A stretch of DNA of 49,621 nucleotides from Zeimonas sp964538505 (lineage in GTDB: Bacteria > Pseudomonadota > Gammaproteobacteria > Burkholderiales > Burkholderiaceae_E): contig CAZIDY010000024.1 in NCBI GenBank assembly GCA_964538505.1, positions 1-49,621 of the forward strand. Direction: 5' to 3'. Positions 16,323-24,389 of this stretch are shown piece by piece; positions within the stretch are counted from its first letter, which is position 1, and the number at the start of each line of letters is the position of its first letter. The notes below the pieces were generated by a model. It was not told the origin of the DNA, ran no database searches, and was given only the letters and a program-made list of their open reading frames with translations. Made by a program: the position numbers and the translations under genes.

Positions 16323-16879
16323 CAGGCGAGCCGCAGCCGTCCGCGCCGCAGCGACACACGGCGGCCCGCGGTCGACGGCAGCTGCGTGGCGGCCACCGCG
16401 ACCGCCTTGCTCATCGTCGCGGCGTGCGCGTGGCAGATCGCGCAGGCGAGCGCATCGGCGGCGTCGGTCGACGGCACGCCGGGCAACGCGAGCAGGCGCT
16501 GCACCATCTCCTGTACCTGCGATTTCGCGGCGCGGCCGTAGCCGACGACGGCCTGCTTGACCTGCAGCGCCGTGTATTCATGCACCGGCAGGCCGCGCGC
16601 GACGATCGCGGTGATCGCGGCACCGCGCGCCTGGCCGAGCAGCAGCGTCGACTTCGGATTGACGTTGACGAAGACGATCTCGGCGACGGCGCTGTTGGGT
16701 CGGTATTGCGCGATGACGTCGGCGATGCCGTCGTGGATCGTCTTCAGCCGCGGGGGGAGGCTGCTGTCGCCCGGGATGCGGATGATGCCGCTGGCCACGT
16801 AGCGCAGATGCACGCCGTCGACATCGATGACACCGAAACCGGTGACACGCAGGCCGGGGTCGATGCCGAGGATGCGCAC
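16322..16879 (-). CDS. ruvC: Holliday junction resolvase RuvC
   Basis: 185-residue endonuclease with RNase-H fold. The acidic active-site residues lie in GIDPGLRVTGFG (Asp7), in AEIVFVNVNPKSTLLLGQARG, and in STDAADALACAICHAH (two aspartates). It cuts the junctions moved by RuvAB. The start is GTG 16879; no convincing ribosome site precedes it. The C-terminal tail is short and basic. It lies 62 bp downstream of purH. Confidence 0.97.
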   Translation of the reverse strand: MRILGIDPGLRVTGFGVIDVDGVHLRYVASGIIRIPGDSSLPPRLKTIHDGIADVIAQYRPNSAVAEIVFVNVNPKSTLLLGQARGAAITAIVARGLPVHEYTALQVKQAVVGYGRAAKSQVQEMVQRLLALPGVPSTDAADALACAICHAHAATMSKAVAVAATQLPSTAGRRVSLRRGRLRLA

Positions 16880-16941
16880 GGGTCAGAACGTGTGAAGGAA
16901 CCGTAGCGGGATCGTGCCGCGCAACAGGTTCATTCGCACGT

Positions 16942-18537
16942 TCAGTGGCGGAAGTGACGCACGCCGGTGAACACCATCGCAATGCCGCGCTCGTTGGCGG
17001 CGGCGATGACCTCGTCGTCGCGCACCGAGCCGCCGGGCTGGATGACGGCGATCGCACCGACGTCGGCGACCACGTCGAGGCCGTCGCGGAACGGGAAGAA
17101 CGCGTCGGAGGCGACGACCGAGCCGCCGAGCTCGAGCCCGGCATTGGACGCCTTGATCGACGCGATGCGCGCCGAGTCGACGCGACTCATCTGGCCGGCG
17201 CCGACGCCGAGCGTGGCGCCGTCGCCGCAGAAGACGATCGCGTTCGACTTGACGAACTTTGCGACGCGCCAGGCGAAGAGCAGGTCGCGCCGCTGCGCAT
17301 CGGTGGGTGCGACGCGCGTGACGACCTTCAGCTCTTCGGCGCGCAGCGCGTGGTTGTCGGCGCTCTGCACGAGCAGGCCCGAGCCGACGCGCTTGATGTC
17401 CTGCGCGTTGTGCCCGCGCTCCCAGTCGCTGGCGCCGTCGGCCCGTACCTGGTCGAGCGCGATCTGGAGCACGCGCACGTTGGCCTTCGCGGTGAAGACG
17501 GCGCGTGCGTCGTCGGTGTAGGCCGGTGCGAGCACGACTTCGACGAACTGCTTCGATACGGCGTTCGCCGTGTCCGCGTCGACCGGCCGGTTGAAGGCGA
17601 TGATGCCGCCGAAGGCCGACGTGGGATCGGTGCGGAAGGCGCGCGCGTAGGCGTCGGCCGTGTCACGGCCGATCGCCACGCCGCAGGGGTTCGCGTGCTT
17701 GACGATGACGCAGGCCGGCGTGTCGAAGGACTTCACGCATTCCCATGCGGCGTCGGAGTCGGCGATGTTGTTGTACGAGAGCTCCTTGCCCTGCAGCTGC
17801 TGCGCCGTGACGAGCGAGCCCGGTGCCGGATGCAGATCGCGATAGAAAGCGGCGCGCTGATGCGGGTTCTCGCCGTAGCGCAGGTCCTGCAGCTTCGCGA
17901 AGCGGCCGTTGACCTGCCCGGGGAACTCGGCACGCGTGCCGTCGGGCTGCAGCGACGACAGGTAGTCGGAGATGGCGCCGTCGTAGACGGCGACCGCGTC
18001 GAAGGCGGCGACCGCAAGCGCGAAGCGCGTGCGCTCGCTCAGCGAGCCGTCCGCGCGGATCTCCTCGAGTGCCGACGCGTACTGCGCCGGGTTCGTGAGC
18101 ACGCCGACGCCGCGCCAGTTCTTGGCACCCGAGCGCACCATCGCCGGGCCGCCGATGTCGATGTTCTCGATCGCATCCTCGAGCGTGCAGTCGGCACGCG
18201 CGACCGTTGCCTCGAACGGATACAGGTTGACGACGAGCAGGTCGATCGGGTCGATGCCGTGTGCGTCGAGTGCGTCGCGGTGTGCCTGCAGCTCGCGACG
18301 CGCGAGCAGTCCGCCGTGGATCTTCGGGTGCAGCGTCTTCACGCGCCCGTCGAGCATCTCGGGAAAGCCGGTGTGCGCCGAGACCTCGACGACGCGCACG
18401 CCGCTTTCGGCGAGCAGCTTCGCCGTTCCGCCGGTGGAAAGGATCGCCACGCCGAGCGCGTCGAGTCCGCGGGCGAGCTCGACGACGCCGGTCTTGTCGG
18501 AGACGCTGATCAGTGCGCGACGTACGGGCGGGTTCAT
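16942..18537 (-). CDS. purH: Bifunctional AICAR formyltransferase / IMP cyclohydrolase
   Basis: 531 residues, normal length. An N-terminal MGS-like IMP cyclohydrolase domain (about 1-150, starting RRALISVSDKTG, with ILSTGGTAKLL and DGRVKTLHPKIHGGLLARR) is followed by the AICAR transformylase domain with RYGENPHQRAAFY and the active-site block VIVKHANPCGVAIG. It makes IMP in the last two steps of purine synthesis. The ATG overlaps the fis stop as ATGA, so it is translationally coupled to fis. Confidence 0.98.
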   Translation of the reverse strand: MNPPVRRALISVSDKTGVVELARGLDALGVAILSTGGTAKLLAESGVRVVEVSAHTGFPEMLDGRVKTLHPKIHGGLLARRELQAHRDALDAHGIDPIDLLVVNLYPFEATVARADCTLEDAIENIDIGGPAMVRSGAKNWRGVGVLTNPAQYASALEEIRADGSLSERTRFALAVAAFDAVAVYDGAISDYLSSLQPDGTRAEFPGQVNGRFAKLQDLRYGENPHQRAAFYRDLHPAPGSLVTAQQLQGKELSYNNIADSDAAWECVKSFDTPACVIVKHANPCGVAIGRDTADAYARAFRTDPTSAFGGIIAFNRPVDADTANAVSKQFVEVVLAPAYTDDARAVFTAKANVRVLQIALDQVRADGASDWERGHNAQDIKRVGSGLLVQSADNHALRAEELKVVTRVAPTDAQRRDLLFAWRVAKFVKSNAIVFCGDGATLGVGAGQMSRVDSARIASIKASNAGLELGGSVVASDAFFPFRDGLDVVADVGAIAVIQPGGSVRDDEVIAAANERGIAMVFTGVRHFRH

Positions 18538-18785
18538 CGGCGGGCGTCCTGCAGCATGCCGTGATGCTGCAGCTTCTTGCGCAGCGTGTTGCGGTTGATG
18601 CCGAGCATCTCGCTCGCGCGCAGCTGGTTGCCGTGCGCTTCGCGCATCACCACCTCGAGCATCGGCCGCTCGACCGCCTGGATGACCATCTCGTAGATCG
18701 AGCAGGGTTGCGTGCCTTCGAGGTCGTCGAAATAGCGCTCGAGGCTGCTTACCACGGCGTCATCCAGGGGGGACTTGCGATTCAT
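18534..18785 (-). CDS. fis: Fis-family DNA-binding protein
   Basis: 83-residue Fis-type nucleoid protein. The C-terminal helix-turn-helix reads LEVVMREAHGNQLRASEMLG followed by INRNTLRKKL, and the N-terminal helices carry the dimer interface. It overlaps dusB upstream and purH downstream, both as ATGA. dusB-fis is the classical arrangement; coupling to purH is common in betaproteobacteria. Confidence 0.95.
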   Translation of the reverse strand: MNRKSPLDDAVVSSLERYFDDLEGTQPCSIYEMVIQAVERPMLEVVMREAHGNQLRASEMLGINRNTLRKKLQHHGMLQDARR

Positions 18786-19858
18786 GCTGCGTCGCTCCGT
18801 CGGAACAGGGTGTCGTTCGCCGCCCGGTCGCGCTGCGGCCATGGCGCGTCGTCGGCGAACCAGCGATCGATTGCGTCGAGTTGACCGCGGGCGGTCTCGA
18901 TCGTATGGAACCAGGCGAGGAACCGGGCCGCGCCTTCTCGCGTGCCGCCCGCGCTTTCGCGGCCCGCACCTGCGTGGCGCGCGCGCAGATACCAGCCGAC
19001 ATGCTTGCGTGCGCTGCGCACGCCGCGCGACTCGCCATGAAACGAATAGTGGTCGAGCAGATGCTCGCGCAGCGCCGCGCGCAGCGTCTCGTCGTCGGGG
19101 TCGGGAAGCACCTCGCCGGTCTCGAGGTAGTGCGCAACCTGGCGGAAGATCCACGGGCGGCCCTGCGCGGCGCGTCCGATCATCACCGCGTCGGCACCGG
19201 TGAAGCGCAGCACCTCGGCGGCCTTCTGCGGCGAGTCGATGTCGCCGTTGGCGACGACGGGTACGCGGACCGCGGCCTTCACCTCGGCGATCGTCTCGTA
19301 TTCGGCGTTGCCGCGAAAGGCGCAGGCGCGCGTGCGGCCGTGCACGGCGAGCAGCTGCGCGCCGGCGTTCTCGAAGGCGCGCGCGAGTCGTACCGCGTTG
19401 CGCTGCTGCAGGGCGGGGCCGGTGCGCAGCTTCACGGTGACCGGCACGTCGACCGCGCGCACGACGGCGTCGACGATGGCTACTGCAAGCGCTTCCTGCG
19501 CCATCAGTGCAGAACCCGCGGCGACGTTGCAGACCTTGCGCGCCGGGCATCCCATGTTGATGTCGATGACCTGCGCGCCGCGTGCGACGTTGTGCCGCGC
19601 GGCGTCGGCCATCGTGTGCGGATCGGCGCCGACGATCTGCACGGCGCGCGGCTCGTTCTCGCCTTCGTGGTTCGTGCGCCGTTCGGTCTTCACGCTGTCG
19701 AGAAGGCGTGGATTCGACGACGCCATCTCGGACACGGCGTAGGCCGCGCCCAGGCGCCTGCACAGCTGGCGGAAGGGACGGTCGGTGACACCGGCCATCG
19801 GTGCGACCAGTGCGCGATTCGCGATCGCGTACGGGCCGATCCGGAACGATGTGCTCAT
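18782..19858 (-). CDS. dusB: tRNA-dihydrouridine synthase B
   Basis: 358 residues, FMN-dependent TIM barrel that reduces uridine in the tRNA D-loop. Motifs seen: the N-terminal APMAGVTDRPFRQL, the DINMGCPARKV block with the catalytic cysteine, TVKLRTG, VHGRTR, VVANGDI and GADAVMIGRAAQGRPWIF. It is the first gene of the long minus-strand block. The ATG at 19858 is chosen by homology to the usual start. The C-terminus is somewhat longer than in E. coli. Confidence 0.96.
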   Translation of the reverse strand: MSTSFRIGPYAIANRALVAPMAGVTDRPFRQLCRRLGAAYAVSEMASSNPRLLDSVKTERRTNHEGENEPRAVQIVGADPHTMADAARHNVARGAQVIDINMGCPARKVCNVAAGSALMAQEALAVAIVDAVVRAVDVPVTVKLRTGPALQQRNAVRLARAFENAGAQLLAVHGRTRACAFRGNAEYETIAEVKAAVRVPVVANGDIDSPQKAAEVLRFTGADAVMIGRAAQGRPWIFRQVAHYLETGEVLPDPDDETLRAALREHLLDHYSFHGESRGVRSARKHVGWYLRARHAGAGRESAGGTREGAARFLAWFHTIETARGQLDAIDRWFADDAPWPQRDRAANDTLFRRSDAA

Positions 19859-19890
19859 CACGCGAAGCGATCCTTGCCAACGGGAGGGCG

Positions 19891-19896
19891 ATTCTA
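19891..19896 (-). promoter_or_regulatory. Candidate -10 element upstream of dusB
   Basis: TAGAAT on the minus strand, 32 bases before the dusB ATG in the 74-bp gap behind the ubiH-like gene. The -35 region is not clear. The extended form TAGAATC recurs upstream of glyQ. Confidence 0.35.
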
Positions 19897-19932
19897 ACGA
19901 AAAAGAACGTGCGCGACGATGCGCCGGATCAT

Positions 19933-21033
19933 TCAATCGGACCTCAGGCCGAACATCAACGCCTTTGCGAAACGATCGCGCAGCGGAGCAGCCCAGTCGA
20001 GCACGTCGAAGGCCACCGACTGGATCGGCCCGAGCGACGGCCAGGTGAACAATTGCGCGAGCGCATCGGTGACGCCGACCGTCGCGGCACGATCGACGGC
20101 GCGCCTGCGCCGAAAGCGCGCGAGTGCATCTTCGAGCGGCGCGCCGCGAGCGTGCGCTTCGCCGAGTTCGTGCGCGAGCTCGAAGGCATCGCGCAGGCCG
20201 AGGTTCAGCCCCTGTCCCGCGACCGGATGCAGCGCCTGCGCCGCGTTGCCGATCGCGACGCGGCGCGGGTCCTCGTCGTGTTGCGCGAGCCGGCGCTGCA
20301 GCGGCGCCTGGTGCCGCTTGCCTGCGAGCTGCATGGCACCGAGCGCATTGCCGAAGGCGACGAGCAGCTCGGCTTCGAACGCGTGCGCGGGCAGCTCCGC
20401 GCGGCGCGCCGTCTGCTGGGGTGCGGCGCACCAGACGACGGCGCGACGGCGCGCTTCGGGCAGCGGCAACAGTGCGAGCGGGCCTTCGACGGTGAAGTGC
20501 TCGAAGGCGGTGCCGGGGGAGTCGCGCTCGACGATGACTTCGGTGAGCAGGGCGGATTGATGGAAGTCGAGAGTGCGCGCCGACGGCGACCGGGGGTCGC
20601 CGTCGGCGCGGATCGTGATTTCGTCGGCTTCGCCGACGGGGGAAGGGTGAAGGGTGAAAGGTGAAGGGGGGCTTGCGCTTTCGATGCGTTGGAGCGCTTC
20701 GTACAGTGCTTTGTGCAGGGTGGGGTAGCGGATTACGCAGCCGAGGGTGGGGGAGTTCAGGTCGGCGGCGTGGAAGCGGGTGCGGCCGGCGCGGCGTGCG
20801 ATCGAGACGTCGACGGTGCGGATCGGGGCGGCATCGGGCAATGCGACGATGCGTGCGAGCAGGTGCGTGCTGCCGAGCGAGAGGGCGAGCACGCGGGCGG
20901 CCAGGCCGGCGGGGATCTGCTCTGCAAAGGCATCGTGCGCGATCGACGTCGGCGCGAAGCCCTGGCGCGCGAGGAACAGGCGCAGCGCGATCGCGACCGG
21001 GCCGCGGCCTTCGATGCGAAGGCGCTGCGTCAT
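19933..21033 (-). CDS. UbiH/VisC-type FAD monooxygenase with degenerate N-terminus
   Basis: 366-residue member of the ubiquinone-hydroxylase family. The C-terminal half is well conserved: AFEHFTVEGPLALLPLPE, then AIGNAAQALHPVAGQGLNLG, the second FAD motif. The N-terminal half is odd. The dinucleotide motif reads GRGPVA instead of GxGxxG, no ribose-binding glutamate is obvious, the middle region is short, and a proline-rich stretch SPPSPFTLHPSP is encoded by heptamer repeats just before the ADG motif. It may still be a functional C5/C6/C8-type ubiquinone hydroxylase or be decaying. The ATG overlaps the pepP stop as ATGA. pepP-ubiH is a conserved pair. Confidence 0.8.
   Translation of the reverse strand: MTQRLRIEGRGPVAIALRLFLARQGFAPTSIAHDAFAEQIPAGLAARVLALSLGSTHLLARIVALPDAAPIRTVDVSIARRAGRTRFHAADLNSPTLGCVIRYPTLHKALYEALQRIESASPPSPFTLHPSPVGEADEITIRADGDPRSPSARTLDFHQSALLTEVIVERDSPGTAFEHFTVEGPLALLPLPEARRRAVVWCAAPQQTARRAELPAHAFEAELLVAFGNALGAMQLAGKRHQAPLQRRLAQHDEDPRRVAIGNAAQALHPVAGQGLNLGLRDAFELAHELGEAHARGAPLEDALARFRRRRAVDRAATVGVTDALAQLFTWPSLGPIQSVAFDVLDWAAPLRDRFAKALMFGLRSD
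20643..20670. repeat. Heptamer tandem repeat (AAGGGTG, four units) within the ubiH-like gene
   Basis: Units AAGGGTG, AAGGGTG, AAAGGTG and AAGGGGG lie end to end. Because seven is not a multiple of three, gain or loss of one unit would shift the reading frame of the host gene. It encodes the proline-rich stretch that replaces normal UbiH sequence. Confidence 0.75.
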
Positions 21034-22367
21034 CCGTTCAGTACCGCTTCGATGTCTTCGGCGCGCTTCGGCGTATCGATCGTCAGGATCTCGCAGCCGT
21101 CGTCGGTGACGAGTGCGTCGTCCTCGATGCGGATGCCGATGTCGTGGAAGGCGGCCGGAATGTCGTCGCCCGCACGTACGTAGATGCCCGGCTCGACGGT
21201 CGTCACCATTCCCGGGCGCAGGATGCGCGAGGTGGCCTGCGCGGTCGTGCCGGCAGTCGCTTCGCCCGTCGGTTCGCGGTAGTCGCCGCAGTCGTGCACG
21301 TCGATGCCGAGCCAGTGTCCGGTGCGGTGCATGTAGAAGCGACGGTAGCTGCCGGTCTCGAGCGCTGCGTCGAGCGGGCCTTCGATCAGACGGCAGTCGA
21401 TCATTCCCTGCGCGAGCACTTGCACCGCTGCATCGTGTGCGTCGGAGAAGCGCGCACCCGGGCGGATCGTCTCGATCGCGGCACGCTGCGCTTCGAGCAC
21501 GATGTCGTACAGCGCGCGCTGCGCGCCGCTGAAGCGTCCGCCCACCGGGAAGGTGCGGGTGATGTCGGCGGCGTAGCCGTCGAATTCGCAGCCCGCGTCG
21601 ATCAGCAGCAGTTCGCCGTCGTTCATCACCGCGTCGTTCGCCCGATAGTGCAGCACGCACGCGTTGCGGCCGGCGGCGACGATCGAGCCATAGGCGGGCG
21701 CGTCGGCGCCGTTGCGCCGGAACTCGTGCAGCAGCTCGGCCTCGATCTCGTATTCGCGGCAGCCGGGTCGCGTGGTGCGCATCGCGCGCACGTGCGCAGC
21801 CGACGAGATCTGCGCGGCGCGCCGCATCGTCGCGATCTCGTGCTCGTCCTTGACGAGCCGCATCTCGTCGAGCACGCGGTTCAGGTCGAGGATCTGCGCG
21901 GGTGCCGTGACGCCGGCACGTGCCTGCGCGCGCACGGCAGCGAGCCAGCGCCGCACCGACGCGTCGAGCGTCTCGCTCGCGCCCAGCGCATGCCAGATCG
22001 CAGGACGGTTCGCCAGCAGCTTCGCCATCTCTTCGTCGAGCGAGTCGATCGGCAGGCCGCGATCGAAACCGAAACGCTCGGCCGCCGCACCCGGGCCGTA
22101 GCGAAATCCGTCCCAGGTCTCGCGCTCCTCGTTCTTCTCGCGACAGAAGACGATCGACTCGCCGCCGTCCGCACCGGCGACCAGCACGATCGCCGCCTGC
22201 GGCTCGGGGAACGCGCTCAGGTAGCGGAAGTAGCTGTCGCTGCGATACGGATACTCGCTGTCGCGGTTGCGGATCACCTCGGCACCGGTGCACACGATGG
22301 CCACGCCGCCGCCGGCCGCGCGCATCGTGTCGATCACCTGCTGTCTGCGTTTCGCGTGCTCCTGCAT
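21030..22367 (-). CDS. pepP: Xaa-Pro aminopeptidase P
   Basis: 445-residue proline aminopeptidase (M24B) that removes N-terminal residues preceding proline. The N-terminal creatinase-like domain contains RNRDSEYPYRSDSYF and YLSAFPEP. The pita-bread catalytic domain shows the dinuclear-metal ligands: DAGCEFDGYAADITRTFP (two Asp), MHRTGHWLGIDVHD (His), TVEPGIYV (Glu) and GIRIEDDALVT (Glu). A strong GGAAGGGAG lies just before the ATG. It is followed by the ubiH-like gene with ATGA overlap. Confidence 0.96.
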   Translation of the reverse strand: MQEHAKRRQQVIDTMRAAGGGVAIVCTGAEVIRNRDSEYPYRSDSYFRYLSAFPEPQAAIVLVAGADGGESIVFCREKNEERETWDGFRYGPGAAAERFGFDRGLPIDSLDEEMAKLLANRPAIWHALGASETLDASVRRWLAAVRAQARAGVTAPAQILDLNRVLDEMRLVKDEHEIATMRRAAQISSAAHVRAMRTTRPGCREYEIEAELLHEFRRNGADAPAYGSIVAAGRNACVLHYRANDAVMNDGELLLIDAGCEFDGYAADITRTFPVGGRFSGAQRALYDIVLEAQRAAIETIRPGARFSDAHDAAVQVLAQGMIDCRLIEGPLDAALETGSYRRFYMHRTGHWLGIDVHDCGDYREPTGEATAGTTAQATSRILRPGMVTTVEPGIYVRAGDDIPAAFHDIGIRIEDDALVTDDGCEILTIDTPKRAEDIEAVLNG

Positions 22368-22400
22368 CTCCCTTCCTGTGGTCGTCGCACGTGCGCGTCT

Positions 22401-23090
22401 TCAGGCGCGACCTGCGTGCAATTGTGCATCCAGCGCTTCGAGTCGCTGCGGTGTGCCCACGTCGACCCAGCGGCCGTCGTATCGTTCGCCGCCGGCGCGG
22501 TTCGCTGCAGCCGCGGCACGCAGCAGTGGCGCGAGCGGTGCCTTGCGCGCCGGGTCGACGCTGTCGAAGAGTGCTGCGCGATACACGCCGATGCCGCTGA
22601 ACGTGTGTCGCGGCTCGCCCTCGACGAACAGGCGTCCGTCGCGCAGCGCGAAATCGCCGTCGGGGTGGTGCGCGGGGTTGGGCACGAGCACGCACCACGC
22701 GAGCAGATCATCGGCCTGCATGCGCGCCGCGATCGAGTGTGCGCGCGTGTAGTCGAAGTCGGTGAACACGTCGGAGGCGGCGACGACGAAGGGCGCATCG
22801 CCGAGCAGCGGTAGTGCGCGTGCGATGCCGCCCGCGGTCTCCAGCGCTTCGCCTTCGGGCGAGTAGCGGATGCGCAGGTTCCAGCGCGCGCCGTCGCCGA
22901 GCGCCTGTTCGATCTGCGTCCCCAGGTGCGCATGATTGACAACGACGTCGACGATGCCGGCGCGCGCCAGCGCCAGCAGGTGCCACTCGATCAGCGTGCG
23001 GCCGCCGACGCGCAGCAGCGGCTTCGGGCAGGCGTCGGTGAGCGGGCGCATCCGTTCGCCACGCCCGGCGGCCAGCAGCATTGCGCGCAC
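22401..23090 (-). CDS. murU: N-acetylmuramate alpha-1-phosphate uridylyltransferase MurU
   Basis: 229-residue nucleotidyltransferase beginning with the canonical AMLLAAGRGERMRPLT (GTG start at 23090), followed by CPKPLLRVGGRTLIEWHL, RYSPEGEALETAGGI and the substrate-side GRWVDVGTPQRLE. It matches MurU closely from end to end. With AmgK it converts MurNAc into UDP-MurNAc, a peptidoglycan recycling route that bypasses MurA and confers intrinsic fosfomycin tolerance in pseudomonads. It starts 3 bp after the amgK stop. Confidence 0.92.
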   Translation of the reverse strand: MRAMLLAAGRGERMRPLTDACPKPLLRVGGRTLIEWHLLALARAGIVDVVVNHAHLGTQIEQALGDGARWNLRIRYSPEGEALETAGGIARALPLLGDAPFVVAASDVFTDFDYTRAHSIAARMQADDLLAWCVLVPNPAHHPDGDFALRDGRLFVEGEPRHTFSGIGVYRAALFDSVDPARKAPLAPLLRAAAAANRAGGERYDGRWVDVGTPQRLEALDAQLHAGRA

Positions 23091-23093
23091 GGC

Positions 23094-24278
23094 TCAGAAG
23101 CTGTAGCCGACGCGCTGCGCTGCGTTCTCCTGCGCTGCGCCGTCGTGCGCGGATTCGATCCGCTCGATCAGTCGTACGAGCCCGTCGAGCTCGCGATAGC
23201 GCCGTGCGGTGCGCAGCACGTACGAGAGTACGAGCGGCAGGTCGGCCAGGTAGCGGTCCTTGCCATCGCGGTGATACAGGCGCGCGAAGATGCCCAGCAC
23301 TTTCAGGTGGCGCTGCAGGCCCATCCATTCGAAGTCGCGATAGAGATCGGCGAAATCGGCGGGCACCGGCAGGCCGCGTGCGCGGGCCGCCTGCCAGTAG
23401 CGCACGGCCCAGTCGAGCTGGCGCTCTTCGGGCCATTCGATGTACGCGTCGCGCAGCATCGAGACCAGGTCGTAGGTGAGCGGCCCGTGCACCGCGTCCT
23501 GGAAGTCGATCACGCCGGGATTGGCGCTGCCCTCGAGCACCATCAGGTTGCGCGAGTGCCAGTCGCGGTGCACGAAGACGCGCGGCTGCGCCAGGTTGTT
23601 CGCGAGGATCCGTTCGAAGGCTTCGTGCAGCGTCGCGCGTGCGGCATCGTCGAGCGTGACGCCGCGATGTCTTGCCACGTACCACTGCGGATACAGTTCG
23701 AGCTCGCGTGCGAGCAGCGCGCGATCGTACTCGGGGAAGACGCCAGCGCGGCTCGCCGCCTGCATGCGCACGAGCGCCTCGATGGCATCGCGCATCAGTG
23801 CGTCGATGCGCGCGTCGTCGCCGGCGCATTCCTGCAGGCGCTGCAGGTAGGTCGTCGAGCCGAAATCGTCGAGCAGCAAAAAGCCCCGATCGAGATCTGC
23901 GGCGAGCACCTGCGGTACGTGGACCTGCGCGTCACGCAGCACGGTGGCAGCGTGGACGAAGGGTGCGCAGTCTTCCATCGGCGGCGGCGCATCCATCGCG
24001 ATTGCCGTCTCGCGCTGGCGCTCGGGAGTCTCGCGCTGGTGCTCGGCAGTCTCGCGCCGGCGCTCGGCAGTCTCGCCCCCGCGCTCGAGATCGATGCGGA
24101 AATAGCGGCGAAAGCTCGCGTCGTTCGAGGCCGGACGGATCGTCTCGAGCGCCAGCGCGTATCGCGGCGCAAGCGTGGCAAGCCAGGCGCGGAGTTCCGT
24201 GAGTCGAAGGTCTTCGTGCGATTGCGTGCGGGCGGGTTCGATCGAAGCGACTCCGAAGCGAGGGTGCGTGCGGTACAT
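23094..24278 (-). CDS. amgK: N-acetylmuramate/N-acetylglucosamine kinase AmgK
   Basis: Aminoglycoside-phosphotransferase-fold sugar kinase, 394 residues from ATG 24278. Motifs seen: SNDASFRRYFR, AMDAPPPMED, GFLLLDDFGS, the catalytic loop FVHRDWHSRNLMV and the metal-binding IDFQDAVHGPLTYD. It phosphorylates anomeric MurNAc for the adjacent MurU. Compared with the usual family sequence it carries an extra, highly charged stretch of about 28 residues of RETAE-type repeats just before AMDAPPP, encoded by 21-bp tandem repeats. The start codon lies close to the divergent lptD promoter; no clear ribosome site is present, so the exact start is uncertain. Confidence 0.9.
   Translation of the reverse strand: MYRTHPRFGVASIEPARTQSHEDLRLTELRAWLATLAPRYALALETIRPASNDASFRRYFRIDLERGGETAERRRETAEHQRETPERQRETAIAMDAPPPMEDCAPFVHAATVLRDAQVHVPQVLAADLDRGFLLLDDFGSTTYLQRLQECAGDDARIDALMRDAIEALVRMQAASRAGVFPEYDRALLARELELYPQWYVARHRGVTLDDAARATLHEAFERILANNLAQPRVFVHRDWHSRNLMVLEGSANPGVIDFQDAVHGPLTYDLVSMLRDAYIEWPEERQLDWAVRYWQAARARGLPVPADFADLYRDFEWMGLQRHLKVLGIFARLYHRDGKDRYLADLPLVLSYVLRTARRYRELDGLVRLIERIESAHDGAAQENAAQRVGYSF
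24007..24090. repeat. Four 21-bp tandem repeats within amgK
   Basis: Units begin GTCTCGCG at 24007, 24028 and 24049, with a diverged unit at 24070. They encode seven-residue RETAE-type repeats in frame, inserted in a loop before the AMDAPPP motif. Confidence 0.85.
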
Positions 24279-24294
24279 GACAGCAGGCAGTCCG

Positions 24295-24300
24295 TATAAT
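24295..24300 (+). promoter_or_regulatory. Candidate -10 element of the lptD-surA-rsmA promoter
   Basis: Perfect TATAAT, 90 bases before the chosen lptD ATG in the region divergent from amgK. The -35 is poor (no TTGACA at 16-18 bp). Confidence 0.5.
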
Positions 24301-24389
24301 AGTCGAGGGGTCGCTGCACGAGGCCGCCTTTGCTGCTGCGCCTCGCTACCCGGCACTCGCCGACCCGGTTCCGCTCCCGCTCCCGACGA

